In this document: one piece after another, positions 34,554 to 45,940 of the stretch
Layout of the letters: every line of letters begins with the position of its first letter
Position numbering within the stretch: the first letter of the stretch is position 1
Assembly (NCBI GenBank): GCA_021209875.1
Contig: JAGYVD010000002.1
Span: 310,001-374,000 of the forward strand
Reading direction: 5' to 3'
From: Rosellinia necatrix
Lineage: Eukaryota; Ascomycota; Sordariomycetes; Xylariales; Xylariaceae
Length of the DNA stretch: 64,000 nt
Position numbers and translations under genes: made by a program
Notes under the pieces: model-generated
Told to the model about the DNA's origin: nothing
Databases searched by the model: none
What the model saw: the letters and a program-made list of their open reading frames with translations, nothing else

Positions 34554-35364
34554 CGTCCTACCGATCTGCTGTGTGGGTTCAAGCGACCCAGTCTGGTATG
34601 CCCGCGGTGCTGTGACACATAATAACATCCACCCAGAACGAAGGCCAAGGCCCAATAATCTTTGTGGTTCTGCTTTGCCACATCCTGCCAAGAATAAAGG
34701 TGGGCACAACACGAAGAATTGGAACCTAGGATGAAAACCTTGATTAGGGGGGGGGAAGTCGTTTCGACAAGGGAAACGTTTGGCTGCGGATAATAGAAAC
34801 GTAGCAGACCGGAGGCAAATTATTTACAGTAAGTGACACAAAGGGCTCGATAGGTCCGCATGTTATCGAGCTTGGGTGTTATTACCGATTCTAGAATGTT
34901 AGAAGCCAAGGCTCCAGATAGCATGTCCATGTAACTATATTCAACCACCCAAGTCCGCGTAAAATCATTCCAAAAAGCTTGCCCATATAAGCCATATTGT
35001 GCTACTTGATTTGCTTGAGACTATTGTGCGACTTACCTGAACTGAATTTCGTCATTGCTTCACATCAGCCTATATAAGTCTGCTTACTATGTAGCCTGTG
35101 TTGCGATCTACGGCCGCTGACGTTTATGATCAGCATTGTGTGGCTAGAGGATCCAAATTTCATGCCAGGGATGGGGCAAATATATGGCCTGAAGGGCCAC
35201 TCGTACGGCTTGTGCCTTACGACACTCAAATAACATCGAGTAGATTTGTGCTAGTTCGTCGCACCTTTTTACGGATTATGTTCTCGTTCAGACTATCGAT
35301 ATTACTTTTTTTCTTTCTTTATTATTTCCTATCATAGTATTGAAAGATCTTTTATCGGGTCCAA

Positions 35365-35520
35365 CTATGCACTACTAGCTACTACCCAGCACCTAGGGTG
35401 GTTCTAGTACTGTAAATGGATGTATATAAGGGCATTCGGGACCTACTTAGGCCTTGAAGGGTCCAGGATCAATTGTTAACCCTATTGAGCCCTAAATACA
35501 ACCACATACGGCCTAGAACA
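35365..35520. mobile_element. Possible solo-LTR or MITE remnant, copy B
   Basis: Diverged partner of the segment at 26855-26985 (landmarks given there). This copy reads CACCTAGGGTGGTTCTAG, then TGTATATAAGG at 35421-35431 and ATTGAGCCCTA at 35484-35494. Ends are not defined; no internal retroelement ORF is beside it. Confidence 0.45.
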
Positions 35521-35998
35521 AGCCTATATACTGACTCCGTGATCCCTACAACTGACGACTTCGGCGCCATGAAGCTACCAAGGATGAGGCTTGTTATTCA
35601 GCGATGAAATACAATTTTGTTAAAAGTTAGCTTGAATTGTCAGAGCTGAATTTCAAATGGCAATACCCTCGTCAGAAATACTATACATCTCGAACTATAT
35701 CAACTTCTCAAAAGAAAAAAAAAAAACCCTTCGTTTTTCACGGGGCTAATATGGAGAGCAATAGCTTATTAGTTCTCCCAGCCAGCCATACCCAGCCCCA
35801 TGCAACCCCTATTATCACAGTAGGTCTATTACTTTGCGCATCACGCACCAGCGCGTATCAGTGCAAACCTAGCAGATGAACCGGGCAATCCACTATTATA
35901 TCAGGTTAGCATTCCAAATTTAAAACTTTTTTCAACTAACCAAAGCCCGCAGTAAGAGTATAGGAGACGAATTCCCGAACCCCCGAACCCCCTAACAC

Positions 35999-36244
35999 TC
36001 AAACACTCTCGAGTGACTCAAGGGAGGAGGAAAAGGGGGGGGGACGACAACGACGCGAAACCCCCTCACTTTCCCGGTTCCCGTCTTCGTAGCCGCCGAG
36101 GGCGCAGCCGTCGGAAGAGGGGAACCTCTGGTCGGAGTAGGTAGGTAAACTAAACGGGGCGACGGCGACGGCGACTGGCGATGCGGTCGCGGGGCCCGCG
36201 AGAGTGGTGATGGCGGCGGCGATGATGCTGGCGGCGAATTGCAT
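35999..36244 (-). CDS. Candidate small secreted protein (unrecognised)
   Basis: 81 aa from the ATG at 36244. The first 22 or so residues (MQFAASIIAAAITTLAGPAT, then ASP) form a textbook signal peptide, followed by a short region containing SDGCALGGYEDGN. The start context (CCCAACATG) and a CT/GA-rich leader (GA repeat at 36273-36293) are typical of fungal genes. The last 25 residues are low-complexity (Pro, Ser) and may be read-through into an intron: a GTGAGG donor-like site follows GNRE. I could not find a convincing downstream exon. It resembles no family I know; it could be a small effector or a chance ORF. Confidence 0.35.
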   Translation of the reverse strand: MQFAASIIAAAITTLAGPATASPVAVAVAPFSLPTYSDQRFPSSDGCALGGYEDGNRESEGVSRRCRPPPFSSSLESLESV

Positions 36245-37677
36245 GTTGGGTTGTGTTGTTGTTGGGAGACAGAGAGAGAGAGAGAGAGAGGTCTTTGGGG
36301 GGAGGGGTTGGGTAAATAGCTGATGATGTGGATTGCTGTTTGCTGATGTTCGAGATAGAGACGGGGGGGGGGACATGGGATCTGAGGGAGATATATTAAT
36401 GAAGCTGCTCTGTCTTTATTAGTAACGCGTTTACCGATATTGTTGGTATTGAACTATCCGTCGTAAAACCTTGAAACAGATTAACAAAGTATCTATTTGG
36501 CTTTATATACCCACTCCTACACTCCGCCAACCTCTTAGCCGCGTGGCGTAGGGTTATCGGGCATAACCTAACGGCCAAGAACCCGTGGTCCAAATGGGCT
36601 GGCGGCGTCTAAAGCCTATAAAAGCCCCCGAAAACTTGTCAGTCTTCGGCAGCTTTTTCGAGCCTATGAGCCTTTATGGGGGCCTGCCAAAAGTCCATGG
36701 GCTTTCGTGAGGGCGGCCCGTTAGTGTAAGAACCTATGGGCTTCCGTGGGGGTCTCGTATTATGGGTTGGGGTTTTTATAACGCTAGCGTAGTGTTATTG
36801 ATGAACTTCAATGTTTGAGCCTCGCCTACCAATACAGGTAGGCATCTGAACTTTGCTTTCAGGGTGCTTATTCTTTGACACCGTTGTTACGGCTAGAGGT
36901 AGGCTGTCGATGCCTCGGCGGCTATTTCTAATGCCTCATTCTAACCCTCATGGCGAAAGTGTGCGGCTGTCATAGATACTCAAGAATAAATATAATCAAA
37001 GAGCATGCCGAATTTAGTACAGGTAATACTAGAGAAATATACTCGGTCATTCGACCAGTACTCTTCTACTAATCCACAACATTGTCGTGATGAGGTGCCG
37101 TAAGTCTACCCGGCTCGATTCGTGGTATAGATGGGATATTGACGTCCTCGATCTCTCCGTCGCCAGGCTGCTGTGTGTGTACCTAATTCCGCGCCTGGGC
37201 CGGTGGCAGCGAGATGTCACATCGCCTCAACCCCCTTTCCCCCCACATCGACCTGTTGTCCATCGACCGCCGTGGTGCATTCGTCGAACGAGATCTTACA
37301 AAATTTCCCATCCGGGAACGTGCCCCCCGCTCGTAGCTTGGAATGCTGTAGTTGCCACATGTAGGGGGAAAGGGAAGCAAGACAAACATCCTGCGGCTGT
37401 TCAGAACTAGCTTTCTACATCTCGGACTAGCCATGAAGCACAGACGAGCCCCAGCATCCTATCATATATACATGGTCCCAGTGATTATCCCCCCGCTCCC
37501 CTTCCTTGCAAAAAGTCATTTACATCGTTACTCCCTCATGCTCGTTGAGAAAGAAAAAAAACACATTTCCCCCCTGAACTCCAAAAGTTACTCCCCCCCC
37601 CTCTCCCTTCCTTCTCTCCTGCCTTAACTCGCCTGTCTTCCAAGGAACCTTTTTTTTTTCTTTTTTTTTTTCTTCTT
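36245..37677. other. Intergenic spacer with short imperfect repeats
   Basis: Between 36590 and 36770 a phrase like TGGGCTTYCGTGRGGG recurs about three times in diverged form. The remainder is AT-rich to about 37080, then pyrimidine-rich 3' flank of the glucanase gene, including a T-run near 37650-37670. No gene is supported. Confidence 0.45.
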
Positions 37678-39079
37678 CTAGGTATACCCTGCGCAGACGT
37701 CCCAGTAGACGTTCTTCTCGAGCGCGGCGGCGTCGGTGGGGACGTAGCCGAGGGAGGTGGCGTAGGAGTAGGTCCAGCGGGGGTCGTTGAGCTCGGTCTT
37801 CCAGGTCCAGTAGACCCAGCCGGCCATGCCGGGCTTCTCGTACAGCTGCTGCTGGGCGGTCCAGAAGCGGCGGAAGAAGTCGGCGTCGGACCAGTCGACG
37901 CCGCTCGTCATGCTCCACTCGCCCGTGATGTCGTAGGCCTCGCCCGGGACGAGGCGCGAGTCGCGGCAGGCGCTCTGCATCAGCGCCGTCCGGTCCCCGT
38001 TGTTCGCCACGCCGAAGCCGATGTAGTTGTGGTCGTCGAAGGCCGTGTGCGCGTCCCCCTGCACGGCCCCCGTGCTGCGCGGGTTGCCGGCGCTCCACTT
38101 GGCCGACATGAACTGCACGTGCAGCCTGGCGCCGTCGCCGACGCCCAGTTGCGCCTCCGCCTGCCGCACCGCCGCCAGCGCCGCCGGGTAGTACGCGTCC
38201 GTGAGGCCCGGCACCTGGCCCGGCGCCGGGTAGCGGCCGCCGGCGTCGTGCATCGAGACGGGCTCGTTCAGCACCTCGAGCATGCCGACGGTGCGGTACT
38301 TGGCGTTCGTGTGGATGCGGTTCGCCATCCACGCCAGCCACTTCTCCGCCCGGCCGTAGTTGTAGTCGTTGAAGAACCCCGCCGGCCGCGGGTTCTGCCC
38401 CGTGAAGACGTCCTGCTGCTGGCCCCCGGGCGCCCCGTGCAGGTCGATGATGACGTAGATGCCCAGGTCCGCCGCCTTGCCGACGACGGCGTCCAGGTAC
38501 GGGAGCATGCGGTCGCCGTCGGCGAACGGCTCGCTCGCCTTGTCCACGATGGCCGTGTACGACCAGTACCCGATCGGGATCCGGATCGTGTTCAGCCCCA
38601 CGTCGTGCACCGACTGCACCGTCGCCGGCGTGATCCACGTCGCCCAGTGCTTCTCGAACGCCGCGTTGCCCGCCTCCCGGTTGCCGCCCGAGTAGTGGTC
38701 CCGCATGCAGTCGAACTCGCTGGCCGACGTGCCGCAGCCCATCACGTTGGGCCACTCGTTGGACATGAAGAACGGCTCCGAGATCAGCCACGCTGTGGTG
38801 GTCGTCCGTCGTCAGCTCCTCGGTCTCGGGGGTGAATTCTCGGGGGTGAATTCTCGGGGGTAGGGGAGAGGAAGAGGGGGGGGGGGCTGCTGCTGTTGAC
38901 TTACATCCAAAGTTAACGCCGCGGATCTTGCTCACGCCGCTGGGCAGGGACGGCTGGAACCGCTTGCCGAGCTTCTCGAAGCGCGCCGTCATGTTGAAGG
39001 CCTCGAGGTCGCGGTCCTGGGGCAGCCACGCGTGGGCGGCGCCCGCCAGGAGGAGGGGGGCGAGAGGCGAGTAGCGCAT
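37678..39079 (-). CDS. GH5 glycosidase, probable glucan endo-1,6-beta-glucosidase
   Basis: A secreted retaining glycosidase; overall sequence resembles fungal beta-1,6-glucanase B (ExgB) proteins acting on fungal wall beta-1,6-glucan. Exon 1 is 39079-38905 and exon 2 is 38792-37678 with a 112-bp intron (GTAAGT...CACAG); 429 aa. The signal peptide MRYSPLAPLLLAGAAHA precedes WLPQDRDLEAFN, typical of the family. Then come KIRGVNFGSWLISEPFF, LNTIRIPIGYW and YVIIDLHGAPGGQQ. The acid/base is Glu235 in LEVLNEPV and the nucleophile is Glu350 in ITGEWSM. GWVYWTWKTE and a C-terminal YWDVCAGY end the barrel. All catalytic features are intact. Coding GC at third positions is very high. Whether it is endo-1,6 or exo-1,3 specific is inference. 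Confidence 0.87.
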
Positions 39080-41285
39080 CGTGATCTCGACGCTTCTCGG
39101 AACAAAGGGGGAGGATCAATCGAAGGGGGGAAGACTGAGCAACCACCTGGATAGGCAGATGATGGTGAAGCCGCCCTCGAGATTGCCAAGCGAGCACCCT
39201 CCCCCTTTTGTATCAGACGTTCTGTTTATCAACGCCGCCATGCATGGCGTGAGCTCTCAACCCACGCGCTCGCCGAATGTCGGCGTCATGTCGTCAGCGC
39301 CGCCTCGGTCCGATTGCAGGGGGGGCCAAGTTGGCCGAAGGAACGTCTTCTGGGCCTTCCGCATTCACCACAGCCCGGACCCCGGCTTGACGCCCAATTA
39401 CCGCTTCGGGTTACCCTCATCGCCGAATGGGAGAAGGTCGTACGTGAAACAACCAGGCCAATCGCTGCTTAGTGACGGTTAGCTCGATCCAACCCCCATT
39501 TTTCTATACCCTCCCCCCCACGGCCTTACCTGGGGATCTACCCGAATTGAACGTCCAATCCTCTATTCTCCCACCGCGTCATTCGGAAACCGTCCGCTCA
39601 AGTGGGAGCCGGGTGAGGGGGAGTTGTTCTATGCATTCTGAAGTCATCGATGGTGGTTAGTACAACTCTCAGCATAGATCGGTGGCTGTATACGGCGTTT
39701 TAGAAAGAGAGGGGGGGGCAAAAGAAACAAGGCGCCAGCAGCTACAAGAAGAAGGTGGTCGAAGGAAGGCAGGCCCATGAAACTGCCGCGCCGCCACACC
39801 AAATTAACTAGGAGAGGGCTTCGTGCTAGGTGTTTAAAGTTGCATTCTACTACCTACATAGTACCTAGTACCTAGCTTATTACACGGCTACGTCCTTCTT
39901 AGATTAGATATGAGAAGCATAAGAACGTAATGATCGAGGCCTGCTAGTGCATGCAGTGATAGATACGATACCGAAAACAGCGCTTATCCCATGTTTTGTT
40001 ATTTCACGCTGCTTCCCGTCAGGTGACAACCCTTGTTTCCCATTTCGCCAAGGCCGAGTTGGCGGCTCTCCCCGGACCCCAAGTTATCGGTCCATCTTCC
40101 CTTAGCTCCCCCTGCTAAACGTTTCCTTATACCACCGAGGCGTACTGTCGTAGCTACTAGCGATGCGGAGTTCATATAGATGCAGTTACGTGGCACCAGG
40201 ATAGACTCATGTGCCCCAGCTGTTAAAATATTTAAAACTATGGTGTGTTATTTGAGATCTTATCCAATTCATAGACGTATCCAGCATTCGGCCATTAGAT
40301 AACCAGGGGCTGGATAATGCTATATTATAACTTTTATTCCTTGAGCAATTACGAACTTCGTGCCTCGGCCTCGCTGGATATGCCACCTGCTAAGCCCAGC
40401 TCCAATTCGTTCAACTACGGTCTTATCAACCGTATTGTACAACCCGCGGTAAGCCTTGGTACTTTGTCCCATTGGTGGTGAAGTAGGCGAGGTACTAGGC
40501 AAACTAGAATTGTACAACACGAGATCGTCCGGATCGTCAATAATGAGGTGGATCTGGCCCGGCGAGTATGAAGCCTGGGCTAGCGGGAGATAATCTCTTC
40601 AAGGATAAGTGCCGATTCGTTGAACATATTAGTATCTGATCGCCGTTGTCGGCTATAACCGGGAATACACAGCAGTCCTTAATAAGTTAGGGAGGATAGC
40701 AAGAAAAGTATTTTTCTTTAGATTAAAAGTTATCTCATACTCGTATTAAGGATTTGGGATATTATATTGTAGGGGGCGTGCGTAGAGTGTTGACGTTAAT
40801 AATTAATTATCGATATTTAGGAAAGGTATTTACAAGAAATACATTGAACACAAGAAGGATATAGAATTTTTTTCTTTTAGGGACGGGGGGGAGGAAGAAA
40901 AAAGAAACCCCACCATATTTCTATCGAAAAAAATTTAGCCTTGACTGTTGGCCTTGCTGCGGCTCGACCGCGGGCATGAGAAAAACGAACGGTTATTGAA
41001 GTGTTATCCCTATCTAAGTCTGTGAAACCTGGCCCCTGGTTACGGTAGACAGACCAACCTACCGTACACCATATAGTCCACAACAGAATTTCGACTTGCA
41101 GTCTAGAATTCTACCTCCCTTTTGAATCGGGCCCGGACCTAGCGGAGTAGTGGTCATCATTGCACCAAGTGTAACACCTTTGCGATCGAATTAATGGCCA
41201 GTTTTGTATACAACTTGGCGCTTCTTCTGCCCCAAAAAAAAACCTCCGTGTAACCGGGTGTCTATCTACCCCCAATCAAACGTCT
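39080..41285. other. Intergenic spacer, partly AT-rich
   Basis: The first few hundred bases are the glucanase promoter. From about 39,660 to 41,250 the sequence is AT-leaning (for example 40720-40870) with no domain-bearing ORF. TACCTAGTACCTAGC-like words occur near 39850. I see no mobile-element frame. Confidence 0.45.
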
Positions 41286-42209
41286 TTAGTTAGAACCACC
41301 GCGGTTGCCGTTGGTGCTACCATTGCTATGTGTTTCCCCATCCACAGCAACGCCTTTGCTACTCGGGATAGGCGATGAGAGATCGATATCGTCGTCCCCA
41401 CCCAGCCACTGGCCCATCTTGTCGTACATGTCCAGCCAAAGAGGATTTTCAGTTCCCAACTCAGCTGCCTGTACGGTAGGAAGGTGCTCGTCGACATCGT
41501 GCCCGAGCATGTGCTGCGCGGCACCGAGATACTGGTACCCCTTAGGGTAACGTTGTAGTGCCTCTTGGGAGAAGACGGGCGCCGTCTTGCCATCGACGGG
41601 GACAACCTTGTCCTTATCGTAGATGAGCTTGACATACCGGACCCTCCACTCCGAACCGTCACTGCCAGGTTGCTCGAGACAGAAGAAGTGAAACCGACAG
41701 TCGCAATCGACATCGAAGATGACGGATTCAACACCCCGCTTTGCATCCCCCGGGATCACGAACCGCTGTGTGATGGTCGCCTTCATTTTGCCAACAGCCC
41801 GGCGCGTATGTGGATTAAGGTCCACGGATGTGCCGCACTCGCGATGCATAATAAAGTCCCCGCGAGACTTACCTTCCTTTGAGACCTTGATGAAACCGTC
41901 GATGGTCTGGCGTTTACTCCAGGCTAATTTGGGAGGGGGGAGAGGGGGATTGTTAGTCAACATGGCGCGATCCGGCCGAGAACAGGTAGTCTTTGCTCTG
42001 GGAACCGGTGATAAGGGGATGGCGAGCTTACTCGTCCAGACGAACGCGTCCTGGCAGAACAGCGAGCGAAAATTCTTCCATTCGGATGCGTCTCGGTAGA
42101 CTGGCCACCCTTTGCATAATTCTGAGACGGCAAGCCGGTCGAGGATGTCTCCTGGGTTGCCATTGATATGATGGTAGGTCCCTTTCTGAGGGTCTGAAGG
42201 GGACGTCAT
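41286..42209 (-). CDS. SnoaL-like (NTF2-fold) domain protein
   Basis: Exon 1 is 42209-42032 and exon 2 is 41923-41286, with a 108-bp intron (GTAAGC...ATTAG); 271 aa. Splicing replaces a Pro-rich read-through by VWTTWSKRQTIDGF. The N-terminal part ILDRLAVSELCKGWPVYRDA and WKNFRSLF, then FIMHRECGTSVDLNP, AVGKMKATITQRF and DCRFHFFC, follow the order of fungal SnoaL-like proteins of the NTF2 fold, small-molecule-binding enzymes or dehydratase-like proteins of mostly unknown substrate. The conserved Tyr/Arg and HxE-type residues in the pocket (YRD, HREC) are present. The C-terminal 80 residues include a PKGYQYLGAAQHMLGH stretch and a Ser/Asn-rich tail. Role unknown; a detoxification or secondary-metabolism function is only a guess. 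Confidence 0.75.
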   Translation of the reverse strand: MTSPSDPQKGTYHHINGNPGDILDRLAVSELCKGWPVYRDASEWKNFRSLFCQDAFVWTSKLAIPLSPVPRAKTTCSRPDRAMLTNNPPLPPPKLAWSKRQTIDGFIKVSKEGKSRGDFIMHRECGTSVDLNPHTRRAVGKMKATITQRFVIPGDAKRGVESVIFDVDCDCRFHFFCLEQPGSDGSEWRVRYVKLIYDKDKVVPVDGKTAPVFSQEALQRYPKGYQYLGAAQHMLGHDVDEHLPTVQAAELGTENPLWLDMYDKMGQWLGGDDDIDLSSPIPSSKGVAVDGETHSNGSTNGNRGGSN

Positions 42210-43333
42210 GGCCGGATGCTAGAGCTTTGCCTCTGGTACAAATCTTGGCTAAGTGTTTGGATAATGGCTAGGATTGGGGGGTGGCATGGAAGTCTGGATG
42301 AATTATGCCTGGTTTAGAATCGGCTATACGGTGACTCTTTATAAAGTTGGCTGGGAACTCGCTTCACTGCAAGGGAACCCCGATGATTTATGTATTGACT
42401 CGGTCATATATCGGTCTCCTTTACGGGGCTAGTCATACCGTGTCCAGAAAATGCCGTTTGCTCGTTCGTCCCCTCCCCTTCTTGCGACACCAACGTCACC
42501 TTACATCCCTTACTTCACCGCTCCCACAAAGAGAAGCGGCCAAAGAGGGTGCTCTAGGCTCATGAATGCAAACACAGCCAGCAGCCCCACTGCTGGAAGG
42601 CAAGTATCCGGCGGGCGTAGTGTGCCGCCAGATCGGTCGACGGCACAGGCTGTCATTACCCGGCGAGCACGAGCAAAGCGGCCGAAGTAATCATCGGGGG
42701 GAGCAGGAGGCAGCGGGCTTTCATCTCTATTCATATCCTCATAGGGGAGAATGCGGGATCGAGTTTCAATCGCTGAGATGCGCCACGTGTCGCAGAATCT
42801 ACTTGCTCGACAAGCCACTGGCGGCAGGACGCAGGTCCTTCGGTGGCTTCGGCGGCTTCGGCGCTGGAAGTGGCCGGGCCAAGTCTTTCTGTGCGAAGAG
42901 CTGTCCTGGCTCCCCTGGCGTGGGGGGACGGACGGGCGATGCGGCCGTTTGATTGATCGTACATGCCCCGAAGCGCAAGGCACTTGTCACGCATCGTCGG
43001 GAGCCACCAATCCCGGGGGCCCGGCCCAGGCTCGCTTGTCCCTGGGTTTGTATGTAGGTAGGTATACATGCAGGTATATATGTATGGTATGCATGTATGT
43101 GGAACAACGGGATCACAAGCTGCGTTTCCGCCTGCGAGATGGCGTCGTGGGACCTATCGGCCCTCCTTGGTTGGCTCAACTCGCCTTGTGGCGTCCCATG
43201 CGTCCTCGGGTTATTTATGAGAGATTAGCATGCATTATGGCTTGTCACAAACGCCGTGTGAAGGTGATATATCATCACGAAGTCATAAGTTGAACTGAGG
43301 GCCGTTTCAGGGGGCCGTGTAAGATTGAGAGTG

Positions 43334-43407
43334 GACATGACGGTAGGCATGACGGTAGGCATGGTGGTGGGCATGACGGCGGGCATGGTGGTGGGCATGA
43401 CGGTGAC
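43334..43407. repeat. GGCATGACGGTA minisatellite
   Basis: About six 12-bp units of the form GGCATGACGGTA / GGCATGGTGGTG. On the minus strand it would read as Met-Pro-Thr repeats, but without a gene context. Confidence 0.85.
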
Positions 43408-44089
43408 AGTCAGTTCCAGTTCCTGATACCCATCCATGTCATACGTATACTTAAGTATACCTAGATATGTACTTGGCTCCATGTTGAAGTGCGAACAACT
43501 AACTCGCCGAACAATGAGCCCGGTAGTACGAATATTGCCATGCCTTCGGTCATATTGAGCCTCGATGCTGTGTGGCTTATAACGTGTGTTGCGTAGAGGG
43601 TAAAACGTAAAAGAAAGAAGGTAGGACGTCGGAGGGCCAAATAGTAACCGCAATATATATCTAGGTAGGTATCACTCTAGATGGTGAAACCTGACCGTTA
43701 TCGCCCCCTGGGCCTTTGTACCATGGAATACGTGGAAGAGGAAGAAGGAAGAAGGAAGGTCCCGGTTTGCCTCTTGCATGTATGGCCGAGATTGCCATCA
43801 ATGTTGGATTGACCAAGCAGATACGGAAACAGCAATAACTCGCATACAGTATTAGCCCAAACCGACCTATAAACATGAATGGGCAAATTTGCATAAGGGG
43901 ATGATGACTAACAAGCGCGCGGGGGGAACAACGCCTAATAAGCGCTAGTTATTAGTGGGCTGGTGAACAGGGAGGTAGGTAGTTGACCTCCTGGCTATCC
44001 AATAGCTCCGCGTCCTTGGTCAACATTTCTGATTTACAATGGCTGACACACACCCTCATCGAAATTCTTTACGCCAAAACTTCACATAC

Positions 44090-44148
44090 GGACACACGGA
44101 CACAACGGACACGCGGACACGCGGACACGCGGACATGCGGACACGCAG
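44090..44148. repeat. CGGACACG tandem repeat
   Basis: Seven or so 8-bp copies of CGGACACG and close variants. Confidence 0.85.
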
Positions 44149-44543
44149 ATAACCCACACACCAACCTAGCGAGGCTGGGTGAGCCCTAGACGCGAACTAG
44201 CACCTATATCCTGTAAATAATAACCTGTGACCGTCGTAGGCGAATCCATGAACAGGGCCAATCACACACTATGCATTTATATAAAGGCACCGCGCCAGTA
44301 AAGGCTACCATGAAGCCGTGATAATAAGCCAGCCAGCCAGCCAGCCGGCCAGCCATGAATAGTCCGCAACGCGTAGCCATAACCACCACCACCTCCATAG
44401 CCAGAAGTACGATTCACGCCGCCAGCGTTCGCCAACCCCGCCCAGCGTTTCCCGCACCGACGCCACCACCACCGCCGTTGTCAAATCTCACCCCTTGCTA
44501 CAACATCTCCTCGCACCACCACCACCACCACCACCACCACACC

Positions 44544-45311
44544 ATGTCAGCTGCGGACCCCTCTCCCTCCTCGGCCTCGGCCTCGACCCCGGCCTCGACC
44601 ACGCCGAAGCCGCCTCCCCTGACCCCGCACGAGTTCCGCGAGTACAACCGGCTCGCGGAGCGGATGGACGCCTTCCACGCGCACTTCCGGGCGACGTGGG
44701 ACCTGCTCTACGACTCGGCGAGCGCGGGGCGCCGCGCGCGGGGGTTGTCGCTGCGGGCCTTCGTGTCCGCGGGGCTGGAGTTCGTCTCGCACCTCGAGAC
44801 GCACCACGCGATCGAGGAGCGGTACGTGTTCCCGGAGCTCGCGCGGCGCATGCCCGAGTTCCGCACGGGGAAGGAGCGGAACCTGCCTCCGACCACCATC
44901 ACCACCACCACTACTACCACCACCATCACCGGTAGTAGCGAAGAAGAAGTTGAGGGGAAGGAGGAGGAGGCGGAGGGAGAGAGAGAGGAGGGAGAGGGCG
45001 AGGGCGAGGGACAGGAGAAGGAGAAGGAGAAGGAGAAGGACAAGAAGAAAAAAGGGCGTGCGGCGGTAGCCGTGGCCGCCGAGCTCCTCCGCCAACACGT
45101 CGAGATCCACCGCGGCATGGACGGCCTGCGCGACTACCTCGGCAGGTGCCTCTCCGGCGAGACCGAGCTGCAGATGCCCGTGCTCAAGGCCCAGCTCGAC
45201 ACCTGGCGCGCCGTCCTCTGGCAGCACCTCGACCAGGAGGTCCGCACCCTCGGCGCCGAGAACATGCGTCGCTACTGGTCCCTCGACGAGATGCGCAAGT
45301 TCCGGATGTGA
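44544..45311 (+). CDS. Hemerythrin-like (HHE) domain protein with inserted low-complexity loop
   Basis: A four-helix bundle that would bind a di-iron centre or related ligand. Single exon, 255 aa from ATG 44544. An in-frame ATG at 44355 would add a His-rich stretch encoded by the CAC array just upstream, which I regard as leader. Helix motifs: YNRLAERMDAFHAHFRATWD, FVSHLETHHAIEERYVFPEL (HxxxE-type ligands), LLRQHVEIHRGMDGL and LWQHLDQEV. Between helices 2 and 3 lies an insert of about 60 residues: a Thr run, then Glu/Gly/Lys repeats, coded by ACC, GAG and AAG triplets; it might alternatively be partly spliced. The C-terminus ENMRRYWSLDEMRKFRM is typical of fungal members. Convergent with eIF3c. 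Confidence 0.85.
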   Translation: MSAADPSPSSASASTPASTTPKPPPLTPHEFREYNRLAERMDAFHAHFRATWDLLYDSASAGRRARGLSLRAFVSAGLEFVSHLETHHAIEERYVFPELARRMPEFRTGKERNLPPTTITTTTTTTTITGSSEEEVEGKEEEAEGEREEGEGEGEGQEKEKEKEKDKKKKGRAAVAVAAELLRQHVEIHRGMDGLRDYLGRCLSGETELQMPVLKAQLDTWRAVLWQHLDQEVRTLGAENMRRYWSLDEMRKFRM

Positions 45312-45940
45312 AAAAAAAAAAAAAGGGAGAAAAAAAATGGAAAAATGGAAAAAAAATGAAGGAGAAGAAGGGAAAGAGAAATGGAGAGGAAAAGAAGATG
45401 ATTCGTATAGAATGTCTTTATTTTGGTGTGTGTAGAGTAGGTGGAAAGAAACCTGGAGTATTCACCCATCTAAAATTCCCGGACATTTCGTCAAGGCGAG
45501 AATTACGGATAGCCATATCTATCTATCTTTGTAAAGTGCCTTAAGCTAAAATGTAGAGAGATTTAATCATCTATTTAGTCACAGATAATATCCCTCAAGA
45601 CGTACTTCTACGATATTGCGTTAATGGCGCCTTGAACCGCAGACATCAATATAAGCATAGAGCGACAAAGAAATCACAAGGAGTTTGGTTCAATTTGTCG
45701 TATCGATGAGCTAAAACAGAAAACACCAGCATGAGAGTTGGGCAATGTATAAGTCATGATGAGTTCATTTCAATTCCCTTAGTAGATGGGCTAGGTACCC
45801 TACCTGGCCGTCCGATTAACCCCCAGGTCGGTTATCGCCGATGAGAACTTTTTTTTTTCATCGAAAAACAACCCAGGCCGCATGTACACGAGATACAAAA
45901 GAGACAGAAAAGCAGAAGACGATGGACGCCTGACAATTGT
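45312..45940. other. Convergent spacer, hemerythrin gene and eIF3c
   Basis: A/G-rich just after the hemerythrin stop (poly-A 45311-45324, GGAAAAATGG repeats), then AT-rich 3' flanks. No gene is visible. Confidence 0.6.

Larger units (their letters stand above)
34108..35998. other. Siderophore-transporter promoter and AT-rich spacer
   Basis: The first 450-600 bp upstream of 34107 form the promoter with GATA elements; an ATTGG (CCAAT on the gene strand) is at 34718-34722. Beyond about 34,750 the sequence becomes AT-rich with no credible gene and includes LTR-like copy B (35365-35520) and poly-A at 35718-35729. Confidence 0.5.
42210..44543. other. Intergenic spacer with two minisatellites
   Basis: No gene supported, although 42,550-43,050 is GC-rich and open on both strands without family resemblance. 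It contains a GGCATGACGGTA-type minisatellite (43334-43407), a CGGACACG repeat (44090-44148), CCAGCCAG (44331-44353) and a CAC array just before the hemerythrin gene. Confidence 0.45.

Noticed and set aside
37520..38835. Long Arg/Pro-rich ORFs overlapping the GH5 gene
   Set aside because: Shadow frames caused by high third-position GC; the GH5 frame contains all catalytic motifs.
41860..41885. GTAAGT donor-like site within the second SnoaL exon
   Set aside because: The sequence across it (KEGKSRGDFIMHREC) is continuous conserved coding sequence.
42510..43293. Several overlapping ORFs of 126-180 codons on both strands
   Set aside because: They arise from GC-rich sequence with few stops; none resembles a family or has a consistent exon structure.
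44355..44543. N-terminal extension of the hemerythrin protein from an upstream ATG
   Set aside because: It would encode a His run from a CAC array similar to the array in the GNAT leader; the ATG at 44544 fits the family better.
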